Of a stretch of 64,000 nt of DNA, positions 25,348 through 33,130 are shown piece after piece. The stretch comes from Geobacter sp. (GTDB lineage: Bacteria > Desulfobacterota > Desulfuromonadia > Geobacterales > Geobacteraceae): the NCBI GenBank assembly GCA_003574885.1, contig PJFC01000002.1, forward strand, positions 248,001 to 312,000, given 5' to 3'. The translations under genes were made by a program, and so were the position numbers. The notes below the pieces were generated by a model. It did no database searches and was not told where the DNA came from. It saw nothing but the letters and a program-made list of their open reading frames with translations. Each line of letters opens with the position of its first letter. The first letter of the stretch is position 1.

Positions 25348-27672
25348 ATGAAAAATCGCTTACTGTTGTACCAGCTGTTTGTCGCCGCACTCGTCATATT
25401 GGTGATGACCTTGGCAGGTTGCGGCGGGGGCGGGGGCGGGACTGCGGCGCCGGCCGCAAACACCCAGGTGGTCAGCAAGGGGGCCATTACCAAACTGGGG
25501 AGCATCTTTGTCAACGGGGTAGAATATGATACCGGCGGTGCCTCCGTCACCATGGAAAATCCGGATGATGTCGCTTCCGGCCTTCAAGTCGGCATGGTCG
25601 TGACGGTCAAGGGGACGTTCAGCGACAGCACCCACGCCAAGGCGACTAGCGTTACCTACTCCGATAACCTGGAGGGTCCGATTGCTTCTTTTGATGGGAC
25701 TGCCGGCACCATGACGGTTCTGGGGCAGAAGGTCACCTTCGATTCCACAACCGTTTTCGCTGATTTCCCGACGAAGGGGACGAGCAGTGTCGTTCCGGGA
25801 CAGATGGTCCAGGTGAGCGGCTTTGCGGACCCGAGCGGGACCATCCGTGCGACGCGCATCGAGCGTCATACGCCCGACTGGACGCCAACGACGACCGTTG
25901 AACTGAAGGGGACCATAAGCAGCACTATAGCAGCATCCACCTTCTCTATCGGTAATCTGACGGTCGACGCCACTGGCATAACCCTGCCGACCGGTACGAA
26001 CGTCGGTTCATTCGTAAAGGTCGAGGGAAGACTCGCCGCATTTAACAGTACAACCCTCAAGGCGACAAGCGTCTCATTGCGTAAGGATGGAATCGAGATG
26101 AATGAGACGGATCGTGAACATACTGACGTGGAAGGATACGTCAGGAATCTGGCCGGTAACCGGTTCATGATTGGAGATACGCTCGTCAACGCAGGAACCC
26201 TTTCTCTTGCCGGGATAGCCAACGGCGTCAAGGTTGAGGTCGAGGGGTATTTCCTTAATGGCATCCTGATTGCCACAAGTATAAAAATAGAGGGGGCGTC
26301 AACAACTCCCACAACCGTTCCCGCCGCTCCAGTCGCCAGCGCTGTCGGTGGCCTTAACCAGGTAACCATTTCCTGGGACGGTGTAAGCGGAGCAACTTCA
26401 TACAATATTTACTGGTCGACCACCGCAGGCGTGACAACGGCAACAGGGGCTAAAATAGCTGGCGTCACTTCCCCCTACGTCCATACGGGACGCACTGCTG
26501 GCACCACGTACTACTATGTCGTCACTGCGGTCAACAGCGTCGGCGAAAGTGTGCCGTCGGCCCAGGTCTCAGCGACGCCGACCAGTGTTCCGACCGTTCC
26601 CGCCGCTCCCATAGGGGTTTCAGCCGTCGGTGGCGCCAACCAGGTGACCATCTCCTGGGCGGCCGTTGCCGGTTTAACCTACAATATCTATTGGGCGCCT
26701 ACCGCGGGAGTCACTCCGGCCACCGGAACCAAGATAACCAGTGCAACGTCTCCCTATGTCCAGTCAGGTCTGACCGCCGGCACCACCAATTACTATGTGG
26801 TGACGGCAGTTAATGTTGCCGGTGAAAGTGCACCGTCAGCACAGGTTTCGGCGACCACCGCCGCACCGGCGCCCCAACCGCCATCCGCCCCAACTGGGAT
26901 CACCGCTACTGTCGTAAGTCCAAACCAGGTGAACGTCTCCTGGAGTGCCGTAACCGGCGCGGTATCGTACAACATCTACTGGTCGACCACCACAGGCGTG
27001 ACACCGTCAACAGGGACCTTGATCGCAAATGCAACCTCTCCCTATAGCCATACGGGGCTGACAGCTTCAACTACCTATTACTACGTCGTCACGGCAGTTA
27101 ACGCAGCGGGTGAGAGCGCCCCGTCGGCCCAGGCCTCGGCGACCACTGCCGCAACGCCTCAGCCGCCAGCTGCACCGACCGGTGTGACCGCCGTCGGCGG
27201 TACCAACCAGGTGACGGTTTCCTGGGCTGCCGTCGCCGGTGCAACTTCCTACAACCTCTACTGGTCGACAACTACGGGTGTGACCCCGGCCACGGGGACC
27301 TTGATCGCCAACGTGACCTCTCCCTTCGTCCACATGGGGCTGACTCCATCGACCACCTACTATTATGTAGTGACAGCTGTCAATGCTGTCGGCTCAAGCG
27401 CACCGTCGGCCCAGGTTTCGGCAACAACGTCTGCCGCCCCTCTTGTCTGCGGCACCTGCCATGCCATTCCTCCGGCGACGGGGCAGCATGATTTCCACGT
27501 CAATTCATTGGGTTACAGTTGCGCCATCTGTCACGGCACGGGTTACAGCAGCACGACCGTAAATACGACGTTGCACCTGAACGGTGTCGTAGACGTTGTC
27601 AGCAGCATCGGGTGGAATGCGACCACGAGTACGTGCGCGACGCCCGGTTGCCATGGGAGCAGGACATGGTAG
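25348..27672 (+). CDS. Lipoprotein cytochrome c with DUF5666 and four FN3 domains
   Basis: A 774-aa secreted protein. The signal peptide ends in a lipobox (VMTLAGC, about residue 26) followed by a Gly-rich linker, so it is probably lipid-anchored. DUF5666-like beta domains fill about residues 35-315. Four fibronectin type III repeats follow (about 325-695, each with VSWxAVxGAxSYNxYW and TTYYYVVTAVN). The C-terminal 77 residues carry CGTCH (701-705) and CAICH (725-729), plus CATPGCH (763-769), a CX4CH motif. Two or three hemes are thus likely. AGGAGG precedes the ATG. A surface electron-transfer role is inferred from architecture only. Confidence 0.8.
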   Translation: MKNRLLLYQLFVAALVILVMTLAGCGGGGGGTAAPAANTQVVSKGAITKLGSIFVNGVEYDTGGASVTMENPDDVASGLQVGMVVTVKGTFSDSTHAKATSVTYSDNLEGPIASFDGTAGTMTVLGQKVTFDSTTVFADFPTKGTSSVVPGQMVQVSGFADPSGTIRATRIERHTPDWTPTTTVELKGTISSTIAASTFSIGNLTVDATGITLPTGTNVGSFVKVEGRLAAFNSTTLKATSVSLRKDGIEMNETDREHTDVEGYVRNLAGNRFMIGDTLVNAGTLSLAGIANGVKVEVEGYFLNGILIATSIKIEGASTTPTTVPAAPVASAVGGLNQVTISWDGVSGATSYNIYWSTTAGVTTATGAKIAGVTSPYVHTGRTAGTTYYYVVTAVNSVGESVPSAQVSATPTSVPTVPAAPIGVSAVGGANQVTISWAAVAGLTYNIYWAPTAGVTPATGTKITSATSPYVQSGLTAGTTNYYVVTAVNVAGESAPSAQVSATTAAPAPQPPSAPTGITATVVSPNQVNVSWSAVTGAVSYNIYWSTTTGVTPSTGTLIANATSPYSHTGLTASTTYYYVVTAVNAAGESAPSAQASATTAATPQPPAAPTGVTAVGGTNQVTVSWAAVAGATSYNLYWSTTTGVTPATGTLIANVTSPFVHMGLTPSTTYYYVVTAVNAVGSSAPSAQVSATTSAAPLVCGTCHAIPPATGQHDFHVNSLGYSCAICHGTGYSSTTVNTTLHLNGVVDVVSSIGWNATTSTCATPGCHGSRTW

Positions 27673-27987
27673 CGTCTGACGTGTGGCAATACCCGGCCTA
27701 ACAGCCATTGCAAGCTCTGAACAATCACCTCATATGGCTGCCGGAAGCGGGTCCTCCCAGGCCCCTTCCGGCTGCATCTTTATTGTCCATTCCACCTCTT
27801 AACTTTCTTCCATCTTCATTACCCGACGCTCGTCTGCAACGTGAAGCCTGACTTGACGGTGTTGATCAGCTGCACCAACAGGGGAGTACATGCATGTTCA
27901 ATTTCTGTTATGAAATTGTTTTTTTCTTGAAATATTTTTGGAGAACAGATAAGGTAAGCATACTTACGTCAACCGCAAATTATCACA
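27673..27987. other. Intergenic region with a terminator
   Basis: It has a long inverted repeat (TGCCGGAAG and CTTCCGGC, about 27736-27774) followed by CATCTTTATTG, a plausible terminator for the FN3-cytochrome gene. The remainder leads into the riboswitch and must contain its promoter. I see no gene. Confidence 0.55.
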
Positions 27988-28071
27988 GATACACGATAAT
28001 ACTAAACTATCCGCGAGGATAGGGCGGAAAGCCTACAGGGTCTCACTGAGACAGCCGGGTTGCCGAAATAT
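27988..28071 (+). promoter_or_regulatory. GEMM-class cyclic-dinucleotide riboswitch aptamer (cGAMP-type suspected)
   Basis: The sequence follows the GEMM fold. AATACTAAAC leads into a stem CTATCC-GCGA-GGATAG (28007-28022, GNRA loop), then the invariant GGCGGAAAGCC (28023-28033). A GTCT/AGAC stem (28040-28052) and CAGCCGGGTTGCCGA follow. The base I align with ligand-contacting G20 of the Vibrio Vc2 aptamer is A (28001). This A is the reported mark of GEMM-Ib members that sense 3',3'-cGAMP in Geobacter. The 3' strand also pairs with a downstream terminator arm, so ligand binding should switch transcription on. Confidence 0.87.
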
Positions 28072-28103
28072 CTCAAAACCAGATGTTCGGGCCCGGCTTT
28101 TTT
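28053..28103 (+). terminator. Riboswitch-controlled intrinsic terminator
   Basis: AGCCGGG (28053-28059) and CCGAA (28063-28067), both part of the aptamer, pair with TTCGG (28085-28089) and CCCGGCT (28092-28098), followed by a T run. Aptamer folding and terminator are therefore mutually exclusive. Confidence 0.82.
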
Positions 28104-28134
28104 GTGTCCGCTATCTGACAAACAAGGAGAGAAA

Positions 28135-29427
28135 ATGAGGAAAGTAGCAGCGTTTTTTTGTTTTTCGTTAGCCCTGACCGCATTGTTTACCTGGATTCCC
28201 AAAGCGAACGCAACTTCCACCCTCTATTCCAACAACTGTGCCGGTTGTCATGGCACAACACTAACCACCTGTGCCGGGTGTCATGCACATGGCGTCCATT
28301 CAAGCAGCGCAAAAACCGGCATCAACCTGACCGGCGTGACAAACAAGACATCCTATGCCCCCGGAGAGACGGTAAGCGTCACCATCAACGGCGGTTACCG
28401 GTCAGGATGGGTACGCGCAATTCTCTATGATCAGAACATGGTTGAAAAGGCCAGGAGCACCGGTCCTACCGGAGAAGGCGGCGGTGCAAGTTTCCCCATC
28501 ACCCTGACCGCACCCGCGCCGACGACGGCAGGCACCTATACCTGGAACGTCTCCTGGTATGGCAACCAGTATGACATAGCCACTGCCACCTTTGGCGCCC
28601 GCTGGACCCCCGATGCAAACAATCCTGACCACGGCGAAGAGATCGTCAGCACGAATTCCTTTACCGTAGCCACAGCAGTTCCTTCCGTCAAAATCGGGGT
28701 TTTCAGCAATGGAACGTGGTTCCTCGATGGTAATGGCAATGGGGCATGGAACGGCTCGACCACTGACCGGCAACTGGTCTTCGGTTTTCCCGGTTCGATT
28801 CCGGTGACAGGAGACTGGGACGGGAGCGGCACATCCAAAATCGGGGTATTTGACAAGGGAACATGGTATCTCGACGTAAACGGTAACGGTGTCTGGGATG
28901 GCGCGCCGTCTGACAAAAACCTTGTTTTCGGCGGCGGGCTCGCCGGGGCAGTTCCCGTAACCGGCGACTGGACCGGAACCGGCACAACCAAGGTTGGCGT
29001 GTATGTTGCCGGCAAATGGTACCTCGATCTTAACGGCAATGGTGTCTGGGACGGTGAAACGGTTGACGGACTCTATACCTTCGGCGATGGACTCACGGGC
29101 GCGGTTCCCGTAACCGGCGACTGGACAGGAAGTGGCACGACAAAGATCGGCGTGTATGTGGACGGTATCTGGTACCTTGATTTTAACGACAACAAGAAAT
29201 GGGATGGTCCGTCTCTTGACCGTCAGTACTACTTCGGCTTTAACGGAGCGTTACCGGTGACGGGCGACTGGAACGCGGACGGCAAATCGGAGATCGGTAC
29301 CTTCAACAACGGCATATGGTATCTGGATCTGAATGGCAACGGTGCCTGGAATGGAACGCCAAGCGACGTCACCTATAACCTCGGTGGCGGAGTTTCGGGA
29401 GCGGTGCCGGTAGCCGGGAAATGGTAA
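28135..29427 (+). CDS. Secreted diheme protein with five-fold C-terminal repeat
   Basis: ATG 28135 (AAGGAGA upstream) gives 430 aa. It has a signal peptide (1-26, ending ANA) and two heme-binding motifs CAGCH (35-39 and 46-50), next AHGVH. A beta domain (about 55-180, with YAPGETVSVTINGGYRSGW) is shared with the protein at 62471-63685. Five repeats of about 49 residues follow, with KIGVF..GTWYLD.NGNG.WDG as core, ending in AVPVAGKW at the C-terminus. DxNxNGxWD resembles calcium-binding loops. The riboswitch controls it. A role in extracellular electron transfer or surface anchoring is inferred. Confidence 0.8.
   Translation: MRKVAAFFCFSLALTALFTWIPKANATSTLYSNNCAGCHGTTLTTCAGCHAHGVHSSSAKTGINLTGVTNKTSYAPGETVSVTINGGYRSGWVRAILYDQNMVEKARSTGPTGEGGGASFPITLTAPAPTTAGTYTWNVSWYGNQYDIATATFGARWTPDANNPDHGEEIVSTNSFTVATAVPSVKIGVFSNGTWFLDGNGNGAWNGSTTDRQLVFGFPGSIPVTGDWDGSGTSKIGVFDKGTWYLDVNGNGVWDGAPSDKNLVFGGGLAGAVPVTGDWTGTGTTKVGVYVAGKWYLDLNGNGVWDGETVDGLYTFGDGLTGAVPVTGDWTGSGTTKIGVYVDGIWYLDFNDNKKWDGPSLDRQYYFGFNGALPVTGDWNADGKSEIGTFNNGIWYLDLNGNGAWNGTPSDVTYNLGGGVSGAVPVAGKW
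28690..29425 (+). repeat. Five-copy repeat module, copy A
   Basis: Five units of about 147 bp encode the KIGVF-GTWYLD-NGNGAWDG-PVTGDW repeat. The same module with five units lies at 47978-48730 and 53396-54125, in both cases at the end of a gene. Confidence 0.85.
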
Positions 29428-29462
29428 CCTTGGCTGAACCCTGGAAACTGCTCTAAAAGTAC

Positions 29463-29503
29463 GGGGTGTGTTGCGTTAGCAGCACACCCCGTACTTTGTT
29501 CCA
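29463..29503. terminator. Bidirectional terminator between convergent genes
   Basis: AAAGTACGGGGTGTG and CACACCCCGTACTTT form a long perfect stem. It serves the diheme gene on one side and the polysaccharide operon on the other. Confidence 0.82.
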
Positions 29504-29527
29504 CCATCCGTTTCGGACAGGTTATTC

Positions 29528-31153
29528 TCAGTACCGGTAGCGAAGTTCGAACTTCGCCAGCTGATTGGTACGATTCTGATTGCCAACCAGGTCCACATTG
29601 TCGATGCGCTCCACTCCGTACATCATCTGGGCATCAAAATTGCCGTACACCGGCACCGTCCAGAATATCCTCCCCGCATTCTTCCTCTCCACCGCCTGCC
29701 CGGGTAGCCGACCGAATGTGCCGCGTTCCGTGAAGAAATACTCCAGCGCCACGCTGTTCCTCGCGTCGAACCAGTGGGCGTAGCGGAAGAAATAATCTTC
29801 CACCGCACCCCCTTGGGAATGGCCGAAGGTCATGTCGTGGTAGAGAAACCCTTTCGGGAACATGGCCCCCCAATAGAGGATATTGTTCCCCCTGAAGTAT
29901 TCGAAACGGAATTCGTTCCTGCCGTCCGCCGTCAACATGGGGATATGGACACCGGCGAGGTAGCTCTCCACAATGGGCCAGAACGTCGCCACGTCACATC
30001 CTGAAAACTCTCCGTACAGTTCGGTGTTGCGAAGCCACGCCAGTCGGTAACGGGCCTCTAAACCGGCGTTGGCTTTCGAATTGTCCGAAGACGTCCCCCC
30101 CACGAGCCCTTTAACCCAGGCATCCAGGCTGTTGTCCGTGCCGGGTCCTCCCTGCATTCGTCCCAGATTCAACCCTATTTCGAGATTATCGGTCGGTTTC
30201 ATACTGAGCTTTAGCGCATAGAACCAGGGGTGACGCTCCTGTCCGTCGACAAACGTTCTGTCCAGCCGTGAAAAAATGAAGGCATACTTCATGTCTCCAA
30301 GCCATGACAACCAATCGACGCGAAACGGTTCGGGGCTCGACAACTTTACGAAATCGAGGTTACGGGCATTGTTGGTCAGGGTTATGGCTCCCCGGTACCC
30401 AAAACCCAGCCAGTTTTCGTCCCTTCCCACTTCCAGTTCAAGATTTTCCCCACCCACCTTGAGGTAGCCTCTGTTGAGCCGCAGAGCGGTATCGGACCCG
30501 GCAATCAGCAGCGACGGCTCCAGGAGCGCCGCCATTTTGTCCAGGACATAACCCTCGCTTGCCCAGCGCACCTCACCGTTGCTCCCTCTCCGGTAGACGA
30601 TTCCATCGTTGTTCTCGAAGAGGGGAGTTCCTTCCGTACCATAGAGCTGGACCGGAGTGGGGTAGGGGTTCGCCGGCCGCAACCCCTGGCCGATGCCGAA
30701 TACGCCGTCATTCCCCGGATCGTTGACCTGACGCTCATAACTGCGTGGTTTGCCGTCAAGATATACGTAGCGGAGAAGGACAGATGATGCCGGGTTGACG
30801 TAGAACAGGGGCGTTTCTTTTACGGGATACTGTTTCAGGGCCATCTCTCGCCGGAGCAGTTCCCGCCCTCTTTCGATCAGGTCGACCGCCAGGACCGGCA
30901 CATCGTTGCCATGCTCCTTAACGTTCCCCTCCGCTTCCAGGAGGAGCCGAGCTGCTTCTGCCTTGGAATAGGGCTTGATCCCCTTTACATCCGAGTGAAT
31001 CAGTCCCATTCCGGCCAGTTTGTCCAGATAGGCATAGAGAGGGCTGTCCAGGGAAATATTGGTCGAGGAGAGGGCGGCACAGTCACCGATGCAGCAGGCA
31101 GTGATCACTGCGATGGTGGATGCGATAGTGAGTGACCGGCAAAGTTTACCCAT
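29528..31153 (-). CDS. Wzi-family capsule assembly outer-membrane protein
   Basis: ATG 31153 has AAGGAGG upstream and starts a signal peptide. The frame upstream of it overlaps the previous gene. The protein is 541 aa. Residues 30-105 form a helical N-terminal region, and the rest alternates beta strands, ending in KFELRYRY with a terminal aromatic as in outer-membrane barrels. Segments such as LDFVKLSSPEPFRVDWL and FRFEYFRGNNILYWG match the Wzi/capsule assembly family. It should help retain polysaccharide on the cell surface. It is the last gene of the - strand cluster. Confidence 0.78.
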   Translation of the reverse strand: MGKLCRSLTIASTIAVITACCIGDCAALSSTNISLDSPLYAYLDKLAGMGLIHSDVKGIKPYSKAEAARLLLEAEGNVKEHGNDVPVLAVDLIERGRELLRREMALKQYPVKETPLFYVNPASSVLLRYVYLDGKPRSYERQVNDPGNDGVFGIGQGLRPANPYPTPVQLYGTEGTPLFENNDGIVYRRGSNGEVRWASEGYVLDKMAALLEPSLLIAGSDTALRLNRGYLKVGGENLELEVGRDENWLGFGYRGAITLTNNARNLDFVKLSSPEPFRVDWLSWLGDMKYAFIFSRLDRTFVDGQERHPWFYALKLSMKPTDNLEIGLNLGRMQGGPGTDNSLDAWVKGLVGGTSSDNSKANAGLEARYRLAWLRNTELYGEFSGCDVATFWPIVESYLAGVHIPMLTADGRNEFRFEYFRGNNILYWGAMFPKGFLYHDMTFGHSQGGAVEDYFFRYAHWFDARNSVALEYFFTERGTFGRLPGQAVERKNAGRIFWTVPVYGNFDAQMMYGVERIDNVDLVGNQNRTNQLAKFELRYRY

Positions 31154-31199
31154 GCGACCCAGCCTCCTTGTTCCTTGAAAAATACGTTGAGAAGTGATT

Positions 31200-31952
31200 C
31201 TAAGAGCGGGAAATAAACTGGGAAACTTTTGAAACATTTTTCAAAGGAATAGTATAAAAACGCCTTGGCAGAGAATTTACCGTCCAGGCACGATAGTCTT
31301 CGAGTGACTTGATGATCATATTCCGCAGACTGCCGTTACTCGTTCCTCCCGTTCTCATCCTCACTATAATTTCCGGTATATATACCGTAGAAACCTTGTA
31401 CTTGAGAAGAAATCTAAGCATCAGTTCGTAATCGGCTGCGATTCTGAAACTTGTATTGTAACCGCCATATTTTTCGTAAATATTTCTTCTTACAAAAAAT
31501 GTTGGATGGGGGGGCATCCACCCTTTTAGAAACAGGCCTTCCCGATACGGGCATGATTTCCAGTATCGAACTATTTTGTCGGTAGAATCCTTCCTGACAT
31601 AAAGAAGATCTCCATAACAGCTGTCGGTGGCATACGTTGTCATATGTGCATCGACAGTCCTGAGAATGTCGTCTGTGGCATAAAAATCGTCCGAGTGGAG
31701 TATCCCGATTACATCACCGGATGACACGCCGATCCCTTTGTTTATGGCATAGTACATGCCCTTGTCCTGCTCTGAGATGAAATGCGATATTTTCTCCCCA
31801 TAGCTTTTTATTATTTCGATTGTGCCGTCCGTCGATCCGCCATCCACAACAATATATTCAATAGAGGAATGTGACTGTGCCAACACGCTCTCGATACAGT
31901 TACGGATTGTCTTCCTGTTATTGTATACCGCGGTGATTATGGATATCTTCAT
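31200..31952 (-). CDS. Glycosyltransferase family 2
   Basis: A 250-aa GT-A enzyme. It starts MKISIITAVYNNRKTIRNCI, has YIVVDGGSTDGT and the metal-binding DxD-type motif in GILHSDDFYA, and GYNTSFRIAADYELMLRF near residue 175. No membrane segment is visible. It overlaps the upstream GT4 gene by 4 bp. It transfers an unknown sugar during repeat-unit assembly. Confidence 0.88.
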   Translation of the reverse strand: MKISIITAVYNNRKTIRNCIESVLAQSHSSIEYIVVDGGSTDGTIEIIKSYGEKISHFISEQDKGMYYAINKGIGVSSGDVIGILHSDDFYATDDILRTVDAHMTTYATDSCYGDLLYVRKDSTDKIVRYWKSCPYREGLFLKGWMPPHPTFFVRRNIYEKYGGYNTSFRIAADYELMLRFLLKYKVSTVYIPEIIVRMRTGGTSNGSLRNMIIKSLEDYRAWTVNSLPRRFYTIPLKNVSKVSQFISRS

Positions 31953-33046
31953 GCGTTGAGATCCCGCCGATTTGAGGCTTGCTCATAAAATCCGATGGTT
32001 TCATCGAAGCATTTGTCCCACGAGAACTTGCTGGCTTGCGCATACCCTGATTCTATTACTTCATTCCGAAAGAGGACATTATCAAGACTATCTATTTTTT
32101 CCAGAATATCACGCACGTTATTTTGATCAACTATCAGGCCGGCATTCCCGATAACCTCAGGGATAGAAGCTGCGTTCGTGGTAACGACCGGACAGCCCGA
32201 CTTCATCGCTTCCACCAGGGGGATGCCGAAACCTTCGTAACTTGAAAGATAAAGCAAGCAATGGGCATTGTTGTATAACAAATTGAGCTCATTATTGTCA
32301 GGTTCCTTAAGATGATAATACCTGTGAGGCAATCTGCTTTTAAGATCATGCTCCTCAGTTGATGACAGAGTGTTGCCTCCCACTATTACAAGTACATAGT
32401 CATTAAGCTGACTGATTACGTCCACGGCTGATTTGAAATTCTTATAAACACTCCTGTTGCCGACGTATAACATATACTTTTTTGTTAGTATGTTGTCAAA
32501 GCAGCTCTTTTCAGCTGAACCACTGCCCACAGGGAAATAATCGGCGCTGACACCATTATAAATGACTTTTATCCTGCTCTCATCGACCCATGGATAAAAT
32601 TTGAGTAAATCTGTTTTGGTATTTTCTGAAACACATATGATGCCATCAGCAAATTCAAGAGCTTTTTTCTTTTGGGACGAGTGAACCAATCGCTTAAGGC
32701 CACTACTGAAATACTCATAGATAAAATCGTGAACCGTAACAATGTTAACAACATGCTTTTGGTTGCAGACCCTGTAATAGCTGGAATGGAATACGGACAT
32801 ACCCTCGATTTTCAATTGTAACGGCAGATACCTCAACAACCTTAAGGGGAGTCCTTTTTCGTACATTATCTGTTTTTTATCAAGGCTCAGTTGATTTCTA
32901 AAAATATTGCCAGATTGCACTGACTGCTCTATGAAAGTTGTGTTCAGATCAGAGGTAACCAGTCGTTTGATAAGTTCAGCCCAATAAACAGAAATCCCGC
33001 CTGCTTTTTGCAGCTGAAATACAATGTTGTCCATGAATATTTTCAT
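31949..33046 (-). CDS. Glycosyltransferase family 4
   Basis: A 365-aa GT-B enzyme. The acceptor half starts MKIFMDNIVFQLQKAGGISV, and the donor half carries KYMLYVGNRSVYKNFK and LYLSSYEGFGIPLVEAMKSG with the E-x7-E-type retaining motif. It is part of the polysaccharide operon. The base composition is AT-richer than that of the export genes, as is common for glycosyltransferases. Sugar specificity is not visible. Confidence 0.87.
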   Translation of the reverse strand: MKIFMDNIVFQLQKAGGISVYWAELIKRLVTSDLNTTFIEQSVQSGNIFRNQLSLDKKQIMYEKGLPLRLLRYLPLQLKIEGMSVFHSSYYRVCNQKHVVNIVTVHDFIYEYFSSGLKRLVHSSQKKKALEFADGIICVSENTKTDLLKFYPWVDESRIKVIYNGVSADYFPVGSGSAEKSCFDNILTKKYMLYVGNRSVYKNFKSAVDVISQLNDYVLVIVGGNTLSSTEEHDLKSRLPHRYYHLKEPDNNELNLLYNNAHCLLYLSSYEGFGIPLVEAMKSGCPVVTTNAASIPEVIGNAGLIVDQNNVRDILEKIDSLDNVLFRNEVIESGYAQASKFSWDKCFDETIGFYEQASNRRDLNA

Positions 33047-33130
33047 TGGCTCTATTCCAGGATTCTTCTTTGTTCGGGATATAAATAATACGTCCAGTTA
33101 CTTGTGTTGCAACCCGTCTGGAACAGGTAG

